64,000 bases of DNA from Chitinophaga skermanii (GCF_003259335.1 NZ_QLLL01000003.1:248001-312000); one strand, 5' to 3'; counted from the first letter of the stretch, positions 7,861 to 17,298 are shown. The notes: generated from the letters alone by a model not told the origin. Numbers and translations: made by a program.

Positions 7861-8715
7861 ATGAAACTGAAAGCAATATTATGGGTTTCAGCATTTTCCC
7901 CTTTGTTATTCTCTTGCGTAAGTAATAAAAAGTTCAAAGCTTCCGAAGATCGCTACACGAAGCTTAGTAGCGACTATGCCATGTTACAAGGGAAGCTAAA
8001 CGATTGCGAACGTACCTTGAAAGATTCAGTTAATTCATTCGACTCGCAACGTAAGCTGATTGGTGCGAAGATTGAGAACTTGAAAGACAACAACAACACG
8101 CTCGTTAACCAGTTAAAAGACTTGTCGGTTATTACCAGCTCGCAAGCAGAAAGCATCAAAAAATCATTGGATAATATTGGTGCTAAGGATGCCTATATCC
8201 AAGATCTCCAATCTGCCATTCAACGTAAAGATTCGCTGAATATGGTATTGGTCATGAACCTGAAAGGTGCCATCGGGAACCTCGACGACCAAGACATTAA
8301 CATCAAAGTTGAAAAAGGCGTTGTATACATTGATATCTCCGATAAATTATTGTTCAAGAGTGGTAGTTACGATGTAACCGACCGTGCGAAAGAAGTGTTG
8401 GGCAAGGTGGCGAAGGTGTTAATTAACCAACCTGCGATTGAATTCATGGTGGAAGGTCATACTGATTCGAATCCATTCCGTCGCGGTGTATTACTCGATA
8501 ACTGGGATTTATCAGTAAAACGTGCCACTTCAGTAGTTCGCATTTTGCAAAATGATTACGGTATTCCACCGGCTCGTATTACGGCAGCAGGTAGAAGCGA
8601 GTATATTCCTTTACAATCTAACGATACACAAGAAGGCCGTGCAGCTAACCGCCGCACACGCATTGTTATTTTACCGCAATTGGATCAATTCTTCCAATTG
8701 TTAGAAAAGAAATAA
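7861..8715 (+). CDS. OmpA family lipoprotein
   Basis: The ATG at 7861 gives MKLKAILWVSAF and lipobox LFSC, which a longer in-frame start at 7810 would bury, so 7861 is chosen (284 aa). After the lipidated Cys comes an alpha-helical, coiled-coil-like segment (about residues 25-135). The OmpA-type peptidoglycan-binding domain follows: VYIDISDKLLFKSGSYDV, FMVEGHTDSNPFRRG, and GRAANRRTRIVILPQ at the end. Asp and Arg of the TDS and NRRTRI motifs contact diaminopimelate in this family. It anchors the outer membrane to the cell wall. It stands alone between an orphan hairpin and its own terminator. Confidence 0.92.
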   Translation: MKLKAILWVSAFSPLLFSCVSNKKFKASEDRYTKLSSDYAMLQGKLNDCERTLKDSVNSFDSQRKLIGAKIENLKDNNNTLVNQLKDLSVITSSQAESIKKSLDNIGAKDAYIQDLQSAIQRKDSLNMVLVMNLKGAIGNLDDQDINIKVEKGVVYIDISDKLLFKSGSYDVTDRAKEVLGKVAKVLINQPAIEFMVEGHTDSNPFRRGVLLDNWDLSVKRATSVVRILQNDYGIPPARITAAGRSEYIPLQSNDTQEGRAANRRTRIVILPQLDQFFQLLEKK

Positions 8716-8738
8716 GCGTTTCCTTTCTCATAATAAGT

Positions 8739-8776
8739 ACCCGCGAAGCAAGTATTTACTAGCTTCGCGGGTTTTT
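8739..8776 (+). terminator. Terminator of the OmpA gene
   Basis: ACCCGCGAAGC (8739-8749) pairs perfectly with GCTTCGCGGGT (8762-8772), followed by TTTTT. Confidence 0.9.
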
Positions 8777-8839
8777 TATTTCTTCCCATACCCAAACAAA
8801 TCTTGCCCATGCTTGTTCTTTTAGTTAAATCATTAGAAG

Positions 8840-9589
8840 ATGAAAAAGCTTGAGAACAAAGTCGTATTTATTACCGGTGGTAATTCCGGTATTGGTAAAG
8901 CTTCCGCCCTTGAAGCTGCGAAAGAAGGCGCTATTGTAGTGGTAGCAGATCTGCCCAATTCTCATCACGATGAAACCATGCAAGAATTAAAAGCCCTTGG
9001 CGCGAAAACGCTGTTTGTACCGATCGACGTATCGGATGTAGAAAGTGTAAAGGCAGCCATCAATGCTACGGTTCAAGCGTTCGGCCGCTTAGATGTAGCC
9101 TTGAATAATGCCGGTGTTGGTGGGCCGTATTCAGGTATTCATGATATGGAAGAATCAACATGGGAACGTATTATTAATATTAACCTAACAGGACAATTCT
9201 ACTGTGTGAAATATGAACTACAACAATTTTTGAAACAAGGAGGTGGGGTAATTGTTAACTTATCGTCGTTGGCTGGTTTAGTAGCAGAACCTGGTTTGGT
9301 GCCTTATACTGCCGCAAAGCATGGCGTAATTGGAATGACGAAGAATATTGCTGTGCAATACGGTGCGCAAAACATTCGAGCGAATGCTATTTGTCCTTAT
9401 TATATCGAAACCCCTTTGCTCGCGAACATCGATCAAAGTATTCATAAAAAATGGACGGATCGTACCCCTATGCATAGATTAGGTCGTGCTGAAGAAGTAG
9501 CCAAAGCCTTTATATACTTTGCATCAGACGATTCATCTTATTGCAATGGTTCCATCTTGGCATTAGATGGCGGGGTATTAGCGGGATAA
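8840..9589 (+). CDS. SDR family oxidoreductase
   Basis: This 249-aa classical short-chain dehydrogenase/reductase has the cofactor motif TGGNSGIG (residues 11-18), the NAG motif (LNNAGVGG), catalytic Ser in NLSSLAGLV and the YTAAKHG Tyr-Lys pair. A C-terminal GSILALDGG is typical of the 3-oxoacyl-reductase/glucose-dehydrogenase group. An acidic residue after the second beta strand (VVADLPN) favours NAD(H) over NADP(H). It is a single gene between two terminators, so the substrate cannot be told from context. Confidence 0.9.
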   Translation: MKKLENKVVFITGGNSGIGKASALEAAKEGAIVVVADLPNSHHDETMQELKALGAKTLFVPIDVSDVESVKAAINATVQAFGRLDVALNNAGVGGPYSGIHDMEESTWERIININLTGQFYCVKYELQQFLKQGGGVIVNLSSLAGLVAEPGLVPYTAAKHGVIGMTKNIAVQYGAQNIRANAICPYYIETPLLANIDQSIHKKWTDRTPMHRLGRAEEVAKAFIYFASDDSSYCNGSILALDGGVLAG

Positions 9590-9611
9590 TATTCATGTAA
9601 GTGATCAGTAT

Positions 9612-9642
9612 AAAGCCATCTCTTTGCGGAGATGGCTTTTTT
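9612..9642 (+). terminator. Bidirectional terminator
   Basis: AAAGCCATCTC (9612-9622) pairs with GAGATGGCTTT (9629-9639) and a T-run follows. It lies between the SDR gene and the oppositely oriented FAD monooxygenase gene. Confidence 0.85.
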
Positions 9643-9643
9643 G

Positions 9644-10798
9644 TTATTGGTGAATATATTGAATGGATAGCATTTTATCCATTTGTTTCGCTTGGTAATT
9701 AGTAAGGTCCCATTTCATGAATTGTAATACAACAGACTTCATAAGACCACTAGTATTCGTGATTTTATTGATTAAATCACTTGTATTGGTAATGAAAGTG
9801 GCTTTTGGTTTTCTCATTTTTTCATACAAGGCATATGCTGCTGCCGGGTGGTGTTGAGCAATACATTGTGCTAGTACATAAGCACTTTCAATAGCTTGGC
9901 AAGCACCTTGGCCAAGATTAGGCATGGTAGCATGCGCTGCATCGCCCATTAGCACCACATTTCCTTTGCTCCATCCATTAAATGGCTTTATATCGTATAA
10001 ATCATTGCGCATGATTTTATCTAATGGAGTGGCTGCCATTAATTCTCTTACAACAGGTGGAAAAACGGCAACAATATCTAGAAGTTTTTCTTTTACATGT
10101 GCCGGATCATCTTGTCCATTTGCTGCTGCAAAAGTGGTAATATAACCATAGATTTCCTGCCCGTTAATCGGTGCATATCCAACACGGAGGCCTTTTTGCT
10201 TGGCCCACATTTCAAATACATCTTCTCTTTGCGGAGTGGGTAATTGGTAAGGACTGATAAACCGCCAGCACGTTTGACCAGAGAACCGTGGTTGAATGCC
10301 TGGGTGCATTTGTTGGCGTCCTTTGGATTTGATACCATCTGCGAAAATGACGTATTCGGCTGTATCGCTAGTGCCATCTTCGAAGTAAACAGTGGCATCG
10401 TGTGCATGTTGTTCGTAACGTTGGAACACTTTGCCTGTTTGGATGTGTTGACCGCTTATAGCATTTACTAATACTTGTTGTAAAGCTGCGCGGTGTATGG
10501 CAACAGCACCCCATTTATAAGTTGATTTTAATTCCTCGTAGGGTAAGCGGGAGAGAAGCCCGCCGTTTTGGTTTAAGATACGGGCACTTTTAAGATAGAT
10601 GCCTTGGTCAACTACTGGTTGTGCAATTCCCAATAAATCGTAGATGTTTAGTGCATTGCTGGCTAGTGTAATACCTGCACCAACAGGTGCTAGCACAGGC
10701 GCTTGTTCATATACTGTGCTTTCAATGCCTTTTTGTTGTAGTGCGATGGCTGTTGTTAATCCACCAATACCGCCGCCTACAATGATGGCCCTTTTCAT
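9644..10798 (-). CDS. FAD-dependent monooxygenase (PHBH fold)
   Basis: This 384-aa class A flavoprotein monooxygenase has the dinucleotide-binding IVGGGIGGLTTAIALQQKG at residues 5-23, the middle DG-type motif FADGIKSKGR, and the second FAD motif GDAAHATMPNLGQGAC. Relatives hydroxylate or epoxidise aromatic or polyene substrates with NAD(P)H. It diverges from a TetR regulator across 95 bases, the usual arrangement for a repressor controlling a detoxifying or degradative enzyme. The substrate is unknown. Length and motifs are complete. Confidence 0.88.
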   Translation of the reverse strand: MKRAIIVGGGIGGLTTAIALQQKGIESTVYEQAPVLAPVGAGITLASNALNIYDLLGIAQPVVDQGIYLKSARILNQNGGLLSRLPYEELKSTYKWGAVAIHRAALQQVLVNAISGQHIQTGKVFQRYEQHAHDATVYFEDGTSDTAEYVIFADGIKSKGRQQMHPGIQPRFSGQTCWRFISPYQLPTPQREDVFEMWAKQKGLRVGYAPINGQEIYGYITTFAAANGQDDPAHVKEKLLDIVAVFPPVVRELMAATPLDKIMRNDLYDIKPFNGWSKGNVVLMGDAAHATMPNLGQGACQAIESAYVLAQCIAQHHPAAAYALYEKMRKPKATFITNTSDLINKITNTSGLMKSVVLQFMKWDLTNYQAKQMDKMLSIQYIHQ

Positions 10799-10854
10799 AT
10801 TAGAAGGTTTATTTCGGTGTACAAAGATAGGGTATGAATGAATAATTAGGTCGA

Positions 10855-10886
10855 TTGGCCTAGTGTATTTTTTTTCTTTATTTTTG
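10855..10886 (+). promoter_or_regulatory. Bacteroidota-type promoter of the TetR gene
   Basis: TTG (10855-10857), 21 bases, then TATTTTTG (10879-10886), matching TTG-N19-21-TAnnTTTG. The ATG at 10894 is only 7 bases beyond, so the transcript would have almost no leader. Confidence 0.5.
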
Positions 10887-10893
10887 CTGCGCT

Positions 10894-11538
10894 ATGATGA
10901 ATTTATCTACAAAAGAGCGGATTCTACATACCGCTGTTAAGTTGTATAATGCAGAAGGTATTGAAGGGGTAACGGTTAGGCATATTGCCGGCGAAATGGG
11001 TATTAGTCATGGTAATTTGCAATACCACTACCGCACAACGAATGATATTATCCTGGCCATTTATCAACAGCTGGAAGACCATTTTAGTCGGCTTATCACC
11101 GATATGCAAGTAGAGCGACCTTTAGAGCCATCGCTTATTCATGTATTTAAATCTTCGGTGGACGAGGCCTTTGATTTGATGTATAAATACAGGTTTATTT
11201 TCTTGGATTTTGTAGCGATTGTTCGAAGAGTACCGGCGATTAAGAGTCGTTATATCCGTATTACCCAGCAGCGTGTACAACAATTTGAGCAGATATTTCA
11301 TATGCTGATACAAAAACGCATCTTTAGGCGGGATATTCCGGCTGCTGTATATAGGGCGCTAACCACCCAGGTATTTATCGTAGCGGATTTTTGGCTGTCG
11401 AGTAATGCTGTGAATGTTGGGTTACCCATGAAAGCAGCGATGGACTTCTATAAAGACACGTTCTGGAAGATGTTATACCCTTATTTTACTTCGAAGGGAT
11501 TGCGATTATTCTCCAACGAGCTATCATACCAGCCTTAA
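10894..11538 (+). CDS. TetR/AcrR family transcriptional regulator
   Basis: The product is 214 aa. The N-terminal helix-turn-helix is clear: KERILHTAVKLYNAEGIEGV, then TVRHIAGEMGISHGNLQYHY (about residues 8-45), followed by the alpha-helical ligand-binding part. It diverges from the FAD monooxygenase and converges with the old-yellow-enzyme gene, whose stop codon overlaps this one by four bases. Repression of the divergent monooxygenase is the simplest role (inferred). ATG codons at 10894 and 10897 are both possible. Confidence 0.88.
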   Translation: MMNLSTKERILHTAVKLYNAEGIEGVTVRHIAGEMGISHGNLQYHYRTTNDIILAIYQQLEDHFSRLITDMQVERPLEPSLIHVFKSSVDEAFDLMYKYRFIFLDFVAIVRRVPAIKSRYIRITQQRVQQFEQIFHMLIQKRIFRRDIPAAVYRALTTQVFIVADFWLSSNAVNVGLPMKAAMDFYKDTFWKMLYPYFTSKGLRLFSNELSYQP

Positions 11539-12599
11539 GGTGCGGCCCTTTCATATTGTACCGGCCATGTAATGCTGGCGCCTAAAGCATGTGCTGCATG
11601 CATAGGGAAATATGGATCACGGAGTAATTGACGGGCCATCATCACCATATCTGCTTGTCCTTTTGCGATAATATCTTCCGCTTCTTGCGGCGTTGTAATG
11701 AGACCTACAGCACCGGTTAGTATACCGCTTAGCTCTTTGATCGAGGCGGAGAGTGGCACTTGGTATAATGGCTTAGCTGGGATTTTTACATTGGGGATAT
11801 TAGCGCCCGAAGATGCATCAATTAAATCGACACCTAACGGCATTAATTCCTTTGCCAAGGCAACAGAATCAGAAATACTCCAGCCATTTTCCACCCAGTC
11901 TGTAGCGGAGATTCTTACAAATAACGGGTAGTAGCTTGGCCATTCGGTACGTACTGCTTGTACTATTTCACGAAGAAGCCGGGTACGGTTTTCGAAACTG
12001 CCGCCGTAGTGATCGCTTCGTTTGTTAGAGAGTGGCGACAAGAATTCGTGCAAGAGGTAGCCATGCGCGGCATGGATTTCGATTACTTTAAAACCTGCTT
12101 GTAAGGCACGTATTGTTGCTTTCACGAAATCTTTGATGACTTTTTTAATACCATCTGCGTTCAAAGCTTGCGGCGTGCTGGTAGCTTCGCTAAACGGGAT
12201 GGCACTAGGCGCTACCGTTTGCCAACCACCTTCGCCCGGTGCAAGGAGGCGGGTGCCCTTGAAGGGAATGTCGAAACTGGCTTTTCGCCCGGCATGTGCT
12301 AATTGAATACCGGCAATGGCGCCTTGTTCGTGTATGAAGGTAACGATCTCCTGGAGGACTGGGATGTGTTCATCCTTCCAGAGCCCTAAATCGCCTATTG
12401 AAATTCTACCTTCCGGGGAAACGGCCGTGGCTTCAAAAATAACTAATCCTGCGCCACCTACGGCCCTGGAACCTAAGTGCACCATATGCCAATTATTTGC
12501 AAAGCCGTCTTCCGATGAATACATACACATCGGCGAAACCGTAATACGGTTCCTAAACGTTACTTCCCGGATCGTTAATTTGCTGAATAGTAATGACAT
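11535..12599 (-). CDS. NADH:flavin oxidoreductase, old yellow enzyme (YqjM-like)
   Basis: This FMN-dependent ene-reductase reduces activated C=C bonds with NAD(P)H. It tracks Bacillus YqjM closely: NRITVSPMCMYSSEDG carries the Cys and Tyr of the thermophilic-like OYE class, EIHAAHGYLLHEFLSPLSNK carries the His pair that binds the substrate, and ARQLLRDPYF with the terminal PVQYERA closes the barrel. The start at 12599 (MSLLFSKL) gives 354 aa and aligns with YqjM. A longer reading from 12653 adds 18 unrelated residues and runs into an operator-like region. Its stop overlaps that of the convergent TetR gene. Confidence 0.9.
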   Translation of the reverse strand: MSLLFSKLTIREVTFRNRITVSPMCMYSSEDGFANNWHMVHLGSRAVGGAGLVIFEATAVSPEGRISIGDLGLWKDEHIPVLQEIVTFIHEQGAIAGIQLAHAGRKASFDIPFKGTRLLAPGEGGWQTVAPSAIPFSEATSTPQALNADGIKKVIKDFVKATIRALQAGFKVIEIHAAHGYLLHEFLSPLSNKRSDHYGGSFENRTRLLREIVQAVRTEWPSYYPLFVRISATDWVENGWSISDSVALAKELMPLGVDLIDASSGANIPNVKIPAKPLYQVPLSASIKELSGILTGAVGLITTPQEAEDIIAKGQADMVMMARQLLRDPYFPMHAAHALGASITWPVQYERAAP

Positions 12600-12646
12600 A
12601 ATTTCAATGCGCTTGGGTTTTTCATATAACAACGAGGGAGCAAAAT

Positions 12647-12845
12647 GGATCATTTTTCCCGCTTGTTCTGTAAAATTCTCCCAAAAGCTACAAGATCCGA
12701 ACCAACATCCCGCTTCCCGCTTCGATTGTCGGCCAATTGTAAAGACACCCTATGAGCAAGGTTCTTATATGAGTAATTTTCCTGCTCTATCATATGCAAA
12801 CGCTTTGTAGTTCAATATTTTCCGTATTGCGTAAACGAATTTCCC
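12647..12845. promoter_or_regulatory. Operator-like motifs in front of the second TonB receptor
   Basis: The 351-base region 12600-12950 has no gene. Minus-strand motifs related to those at 1042 and 2931 are GGGAAAAATGATCC (12647-12660), GGGAGAATTTTACA (12669-12682), GGAAAATTACTC (12771-12782) and GGGAAATTCGTTTAC (12831-12845). They could serve the receptor at 12951, the OYE gene, or both. Confidence 0.4.
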
Positions 12846-12950
12846 GATTCGTTTTCCTACTCGTTTCCCCCGCGACTAATTTCGCAGCGGTTTAAGTATA
12901 GACTAAGTATAACTGGCGTATAAATCGAAATCGGAACTCTTCCTCTTTTT

Positions 12951-15323
12951 ATGAACAAACACACATTACCACTTTTATTTTGCTTTTTGTTGGCGACACT
13001 TACTTCTTTCGCACAACAAAATGGAGCCATCCGTGGGAAAATCACTTCCGAGAATGGCGAAGCTGCTCCTTTGGTTTCCATTCAACTAAAAAATAAAGCA
13101 CGCGGTACATTCACCAATGAAAAAGGTGAATTCATTATCCGTAAACTAACTGCCGGTGAGTATACACTCCGTATTTCATTGGTAGGCTATAAAACAGAAG
13201 AAAGGAATGTAACAGTTCAGAACGATCAAGAAAGCGTATTGAACGTAACATTAGCGAACGATGCGAACCTTTCTGAAGTGGAAGTAAAAGGCAACAAACA
13301 AACGTATAAAGCGGTAGATCCTTCGCCATCATTACGTTTAAACCAGCCATTACAAGAAATTCCACAGAACATCCAAGTAGTTACAAGTAAATTGTTAGCC
13401 GACCAGGCTATTTTCGATATGTTGGAAGGTGTAACCCGCAACGTAAGTGGTGTTACAAGGTTAGAACACTGGGATAACTATGCTAATATTAACATGCGTG
13501 GTTCTCAAATTTCTGCTTTCAGAAATGGCATGAACGTTTCTATGCCATGGGGACCTTTAACAGAAGATATGAGCTTTGTAGAGCGCGTGGAATTTGTAAA
13601 AGGACCTGCTAACTACATGTTGGCAAGCGGTTACCCTGGCGGTATGTATAACGTGGTTACGAAGAAGCCAACCGGTATTTCGCAACGTGAAGTAACAGTA
13701 TCTGTTGGTTCTTTCGATACTTATAGAGCTACGATAGATTTGGATGGAAAGCTTACTAAAAATGGTAAGTTATTATACCGTTTGAATGTAATGGGACAGA
13801 AAAAAGGGGCTCACCGTCCCGGTGAATATAACGACAGGGTTTCTGTAGCACCTGTGTTAACCTACAAATTCAACGATAAAACATCTATTACAGCAGAATA
13901 CGATTACCAATTCTCTAAAATGGCATTGATTGGTTCTGCCTATGTTTTCTCGCCGAAAGGTTATGGCGATTTACCCCGTAACTTCACCATGTACGAGAAA
14001 AACCTCGATCCTACAAAAATCAACGATCACAGTGGTTTCTTAACCTTTAACCACGAGTTCAATAAAAACTGGCGTTTCACTGCTCAATTCGCGATCTTCA
14101 ATTCTACTACATTCGGTAGCTCTATTTGGCCTGATTGGCAGTTTGGCGTTCACGAAAATGGTGATTTGATTCGTGGTGTGGGCATGTGGGATTCAAGAGG
14201 TAAAAACCAATTAGGCCAAGCTTTCGTAAACGGTTCCTTCAAAACAGGTGCGCTAAAACACAACTTGCTCGGTGGTATCGATGCCGGTAAAAAACAATAT
14301 ATGGCCACTTGGGGACAAGGTTTCAACCTCGATACAGCAACAGATCCATTCAATATATACAACCCACATTACGGTGTACCGAAAAGCAGCATCCCTGCAT
14401 ACGATCGTTCAAAACCTTTGAAAGATCGTGCTTCTTACTTCGCGGATGAAAAATACTATTCATTCTATGCACAAGATGAAATCGTGTTCTGGAAAGAACG
14501 TGCTAGGTTAAGCGTAGCCTTACGTTATACCAACTTCGAAACAGATGCACACACTGTAGGTGGTACTAGCAAAGACAATAAAGTAACACCGCGTGTTGGC
14601 TTGAACGTGGAAGTAGCAAAAGGTACAAACGTGTACGGTTATTTCGACCAATCATTCATGGGCCAAGCAGGTATTATCTATCCAAATAAACCAGTGAAAC
14701 CTTTAGAAGGTAACACCTTTGAATTGGGTGTGAAGAAAGATTGGTTCGGTGGAAAATGGAATACCACTTTAGCGGCTTATCATATTACCAACAAAGGTAA
14801 AATCATTGGTGATCCAGATACCACGCACTTACCTAAAGACGCTTTCTCTTTACAATTGGGAGAAACAGTAGCGAAAGGTATCGAGTTCGATTTACGAGGT
14901 GAAATTGTGAAGGGCTTACAATTAACCTTGAACTACGCTTACACAGATCACGAAGTAACAGAAGATATCAACCCAGCGAACGTAGGAAATAAAATTCCGG
15001 GTTACGCGAAACATTTAACAAATGGTTGGTTAAGCTACCGTTTTAGTAAAGGTATTTTCAAACACTTAGGCCTTTCCGCGGGTTATCAATACCAAGTGGA
15101 TCGTACTACATGGGCATGGTCGGCAACTGCTAAAGATCAATTGCCAAACTACTTCCGTGTAGATGCAGGTATCTCTTACGCGATGCCTAAGTACTATGTA
15201 AACGTGAACATTAATAACATTTTCAATAAATACTTATATAGTGGTGCTCCTTACGGTTCGTACTATTATTGGCAAACAGAGCCCGGTACAAATGTGCGTG
15301 CTACTGTAGGTTACCGCTTCTAG
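12951..15323 (+). CDS. TonB-dependent siderophore receptor
   Basis: This 790-aa outer-membrane ferric-siderophore receptor has a signal peptide ending at TSFAQQ, a carboxypeptidase-regulatory-like domain (about residues 25-105), and a plug with SLRLNQPLQEIPQNIQVVTS and ERVEFVKGPANYMLASGYPG. The plug is typical of the FhuE/FpvA siderophore group. The 22-strand barrel ends in VNINNIFNKYLYSG and the terminal aromatic strand TVGYRF. The PepSY membrane protein that follows is the usual partner that reduces the imported iron complex. Operator-like motifs upstream link it to the first receptor and the HmuY operon. The particular siderophore is not deducible. Confidence 0.95.
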   Translation: MNKHTLPLLFCFLLATLTSFAQQNGAIRGKITSENGEAAPLVSIQLKNKARGTFTNEKGEFIIRKLTAGEYTLRISLVGYKTEERNVTVQNDQESVLNVTLANDANLSEVEVKGNKQTYKAVDPSPSLRLNQPLQEIPQNIQVVTSKLLADQAIFDMLEGVTRNVSGVTRLEHWDNYANINMRGSQISAFRNGMNVSMPWGPLTEDMSFVERVEFVKGPANYMLASGYPGGMYNVVTKKPTGISQREVTVSVGSFDTYRATIDLDGKLTKNGKLLYRLNVMGQKKGAHRPGEYNDRVSVAPVLTYKFNDKTSITAEYDYQFSKMALIGSAYVFSPKGYGDLPRNFTMYEKNLDPTKINDHSGFLTFNHEFNKNWRFTAQFAIFNSTTFGSSIWPDWQFGVHENGDLIRGVGMWDSRGKNQLGQAFVNGSFKTGALKHNLLGGIDAGKKQYMATWGQGFNLDTATDPFNIYNPHYGVPKSSIPAYDRSKPLKDRASYFADEKYYSFYAQDEIVFWKERARLSVALRYTNFETDAHTVGGTSKDNKVTPRVGLNVEVAKGTNVYGYFDQSFMGQAGIIYPNKPVKPLEGNTFELGVKKDWFGGKWNTTLAAYHITNKGKIIGDPDTTHLPKDAFSLQLGETVAKGIEFDLRGEIVKGLQLTLNYAYTDHEVTEDINPANVGNKIPGYAKHLTNGWLSYRFSKGIFKHLGLSAGYQYQVDRTTWAWSATAKDQLPNYFRVDAGISYAMPKYYVNVNINNIFNKYLYSGAPYGSYYYWQTEPGTNVRATVGYRF

Positions 15324-15362
15324 TAAAGATTATTGTACAGTATCCAACATAAAAAAACTGAC

Positions 15363-15394
15363 ATCCACCCCGCGCGTAGCCATGCGGGGTGGAT
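15363..15394 (+). other. Strong hairpin between receptor and PepSY gene
   Basis: ATCCACCCCGC (15363-15373) pairs with GCGGGGTGGAT (15384-15394), followed only by TTATTG. It may be a leaky terminator or mRNA-stabilising element that lowers PepSY expression relative to the receptor. Confidence 0.5.
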
Positions 15395-15408
15395 TTATTG
15401 CTTGACAT

Positions 15409-16668
15409 ATGAAATTGTTCGCATTTAGTAAGAAAACGGGGGCGATTCAGCCAAGAAAAAAGAAGAGTAACAAGTCGTTATTCCGTAGAATAAACGATTG
15501 GTTGCACTTATGGCTTGGCTTGGTAACAGGTATCATTGTTGTATTTGTGAGTTTAACGGGGTGTATCTTAGCTTTTGAACGAGAGATTCGAAATGTTACC
15601 CAGCCATACCAATTCGTTGAACCGCAGCAAAAACCATTCTTATTACCTTCACAATTGGAACGTAGCGCCAAATTGTACGTTTATGGCTCCGATACCGCAA
15701 AAGCGAATATCTACGGTTTCGAATATGGCGATCAGCATAAAGCTGCTGTTGTAGCTTTCCTCGATCCCAAAGATGGCTATAGCATGGTATACCTCAATCC
15801 TTACGATGGTACACCTTTAGCAAAAAAAGCCTTGAACCGCGATTTCTTCCGTATTGTATTAGCAGGACACTTTTACTTGTTTTTACCGGCACCTATTGGG
15901 CAGCCCATCGTAGCATGGTCGATCTTGATTTTTGTGGTGATATTGATGTCGGGGTTGATTATGTGGTGGCCAAAGAAATGGAATAAAACCAACAAAGAAA
16001 AGAGTTTCAAAGTTAAATGGAAAGCCGGTTTCAAGCGTGTGAATTACGATTTGCACAATGTGCTTGGTTTTTACGTGATGCTGATTGCACTCGTATTAGC
16101 CCTAACAGGTCTCGTTTGGGGTTTCGAATGGTTTGCTAATGGTTCTTACTTTGTTACATCTGGAGGTAAGAAATTAGCGAAATGGGAAGAACCCGTTTCC
16201 GATACGCTTACAGCACAAGTAGCAGCACCTATGACGAACGTCGATAAAATCTACTTGGAAAGCGTACAACACTACAATAATCCTACAGCCAGCATCCAAG
16301 TATCATACCCCAATACGCCGACCGATCCAATTACGGTTAGTTATAATCCCGATGAAGGCACGTATTACAAACGCGAATACCGCTTCTTCGATCGCAATAC
16401 ATTGGCAGCATTAGAAGGAGGGGGGATATACGGGCAAGAATATAAGAAAGCGACCGCAGCCGACAAACTATACCGTATGAACTACGATATTCACGTTGGT
16501 GCTATTGGCGGTTTAACCGGTAAAATTATTGCTTTCTTCGCTAGCTTCATTTGCGGCTCTTTACCCATTACCGGCTTCATTATATGGTATGGTAAGAAGA
16601 AAAAGAAACACAAAAAGGCAAAAGCCAATCTCGACATCAAACATCCTCACAGTGCGGGTATAAAATAG
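15409..16668 (+). CDS. PepSY-associated membrane protein, likely siderophore-iron reductase
   Basis: This 419-aa inner-membrane protein of the PepSY_TM family has four transmembrane helices: WLGLVTGIIVVFVSLTGCIL near residue 40, IVAWSILIFVVILMSGLIMW near 165, VMLIALVLALTGLVWGF near 225, and IIAFFASFICGSLPITGFII near 380. PepSY extracytoplasmic segments lie between them. Conserved His residues near the membrane (LHLWLGL, DLHNVLGFY, IHVGAIGG) could bind haem b. Family members such as FoxB and FpvG reduce ferric siderophores. It lies directly after a siderophore receptor, which supports that role. Confidence 0.88.
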   Translation: MKLFAFSKKTGAIQPRKKKSNKSLFRRINDWLHLWLGLVTGIIVVFVSLTGCILAFEREIRNVTQPYQFVEPQQKPFLLPSQLERSAKLYVYGSDTAKANIYGFEYGDQHKAAVVAFLDPKDGYSMVYLNPYDGTPLAKKALNRDFFRIVLAGHFYLFLPAPIGQPIVAWSILIFVVILMSGLIMWWPKKWNKTNKEKSFKVKWKAGFKRVNYDLHNVLGFYVMLIALVLALTGLVWGFEWFANGSYFVTSGGKKLAKWEEPVSDTLTAQVAAPMTNVDKIYLESVQHYNNPTASIQVSYPNTPTDPITVSYNPDEGTYYKREYRFFDRNTLAALEGGGIYGQEYKKATAADKLYRMNYDIHVGAIGGLTGKIIAFFASFICGSLPITGFIIWYGKKKKKHKKAKANLDIKHPHSAGIK

Positions 16669-16707
16669 TAAGTCACATTGCACATGATGATTTATTTAAA
16701 TGATACA

Positions 16708-16740
16708 AGTAGCTCGTTTCGCAAGAAGCGGGCTATTTTG
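16708..16740. terminator. Imperfect bidirectional terminator
   Basis: TAGCTCGTTTCGC and AAGCGGGCTATTTTG form an imperfect stem with a T-run between the convergent PepSY and DUF1697 genes. Confidence 0.55.
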
Positions 16741-17298
16741 TTATTGTGCTAACGCTAATAGTTTATTCATAGTATTCCAATTTCGCGTGGTACCACCTAT
16801 CTTCATTAGCTTCTCCAAAGCCATATTCGAAAACAAGTTTTTAATGCCCGGTGCTTTATGGCAACGAATATGCACCACGTCGCCTATTATTTTGTATGTA
16901 TCAATGTCGGTACTTTTTTCCATGACAGAATTGATTTGAGCAGCATTCGGCATCGTATTTAACAGCATCACGTATTGGGTGTGTGTTTCATTGTTAATGT
17001 CGAGAAATGGGTGCTGGTTGATGATGGAAGCCAGTTCTGCCGGTTGTTTGAGTACGGTAATGACTTCATATCCTAATTGTGCTAGCAGGTATGTTTCTAT
17101 TTTCTTTGTTAATACTGCTGCATTTTTTTCTGTAGTATCAAAGATGAGGTTACCGCTTTGAATGTAGGTAATGATGTGGAAGCATCCCATGTCGACGAAC
17201 AATTGTTTCAGCGCATCCATCTTAACGGTGCGGCCGCCTACATTAATGGCACGGAGAAAGGCGATGTATTTGTACGTTTTAGCTGCTTGGGTTTTCAT
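16741..17298 (-). CDS. DUF1697 domain-containing protein
   Basis: This 185-aa cytoplasmic protein of unknown function fills the whole DUF1697 family length. The hallmark start is KYIAFLRAINVGGRTVKMDA (residues 10-29), followed by ITYIQSGNLIFDT. These proteins are common single-gene accessories with no assigned reaction. It is encoded alone. The reading frame on the opposite strand that overlaps its 5' end is an artefact of the long open frame of the next gene. Confidence 0.9.
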   Translation of the reverse strand: MKTQAAKTYKYIAFLRAINVGGRTVKMDALKQLFVDMGCFHIITYIQSGNLIFDTTEKNAAVLTKKIETYLLAQLGYEVITVLKQPAELASIINQHPFLDINNETHTQYVMLLNTMPNAAQINSVMEKSTDIDTYKIIGDVVHIRCHKAPGIKNLFSNMALEKLMKIGGTTRNWNTMNKLLALAQ

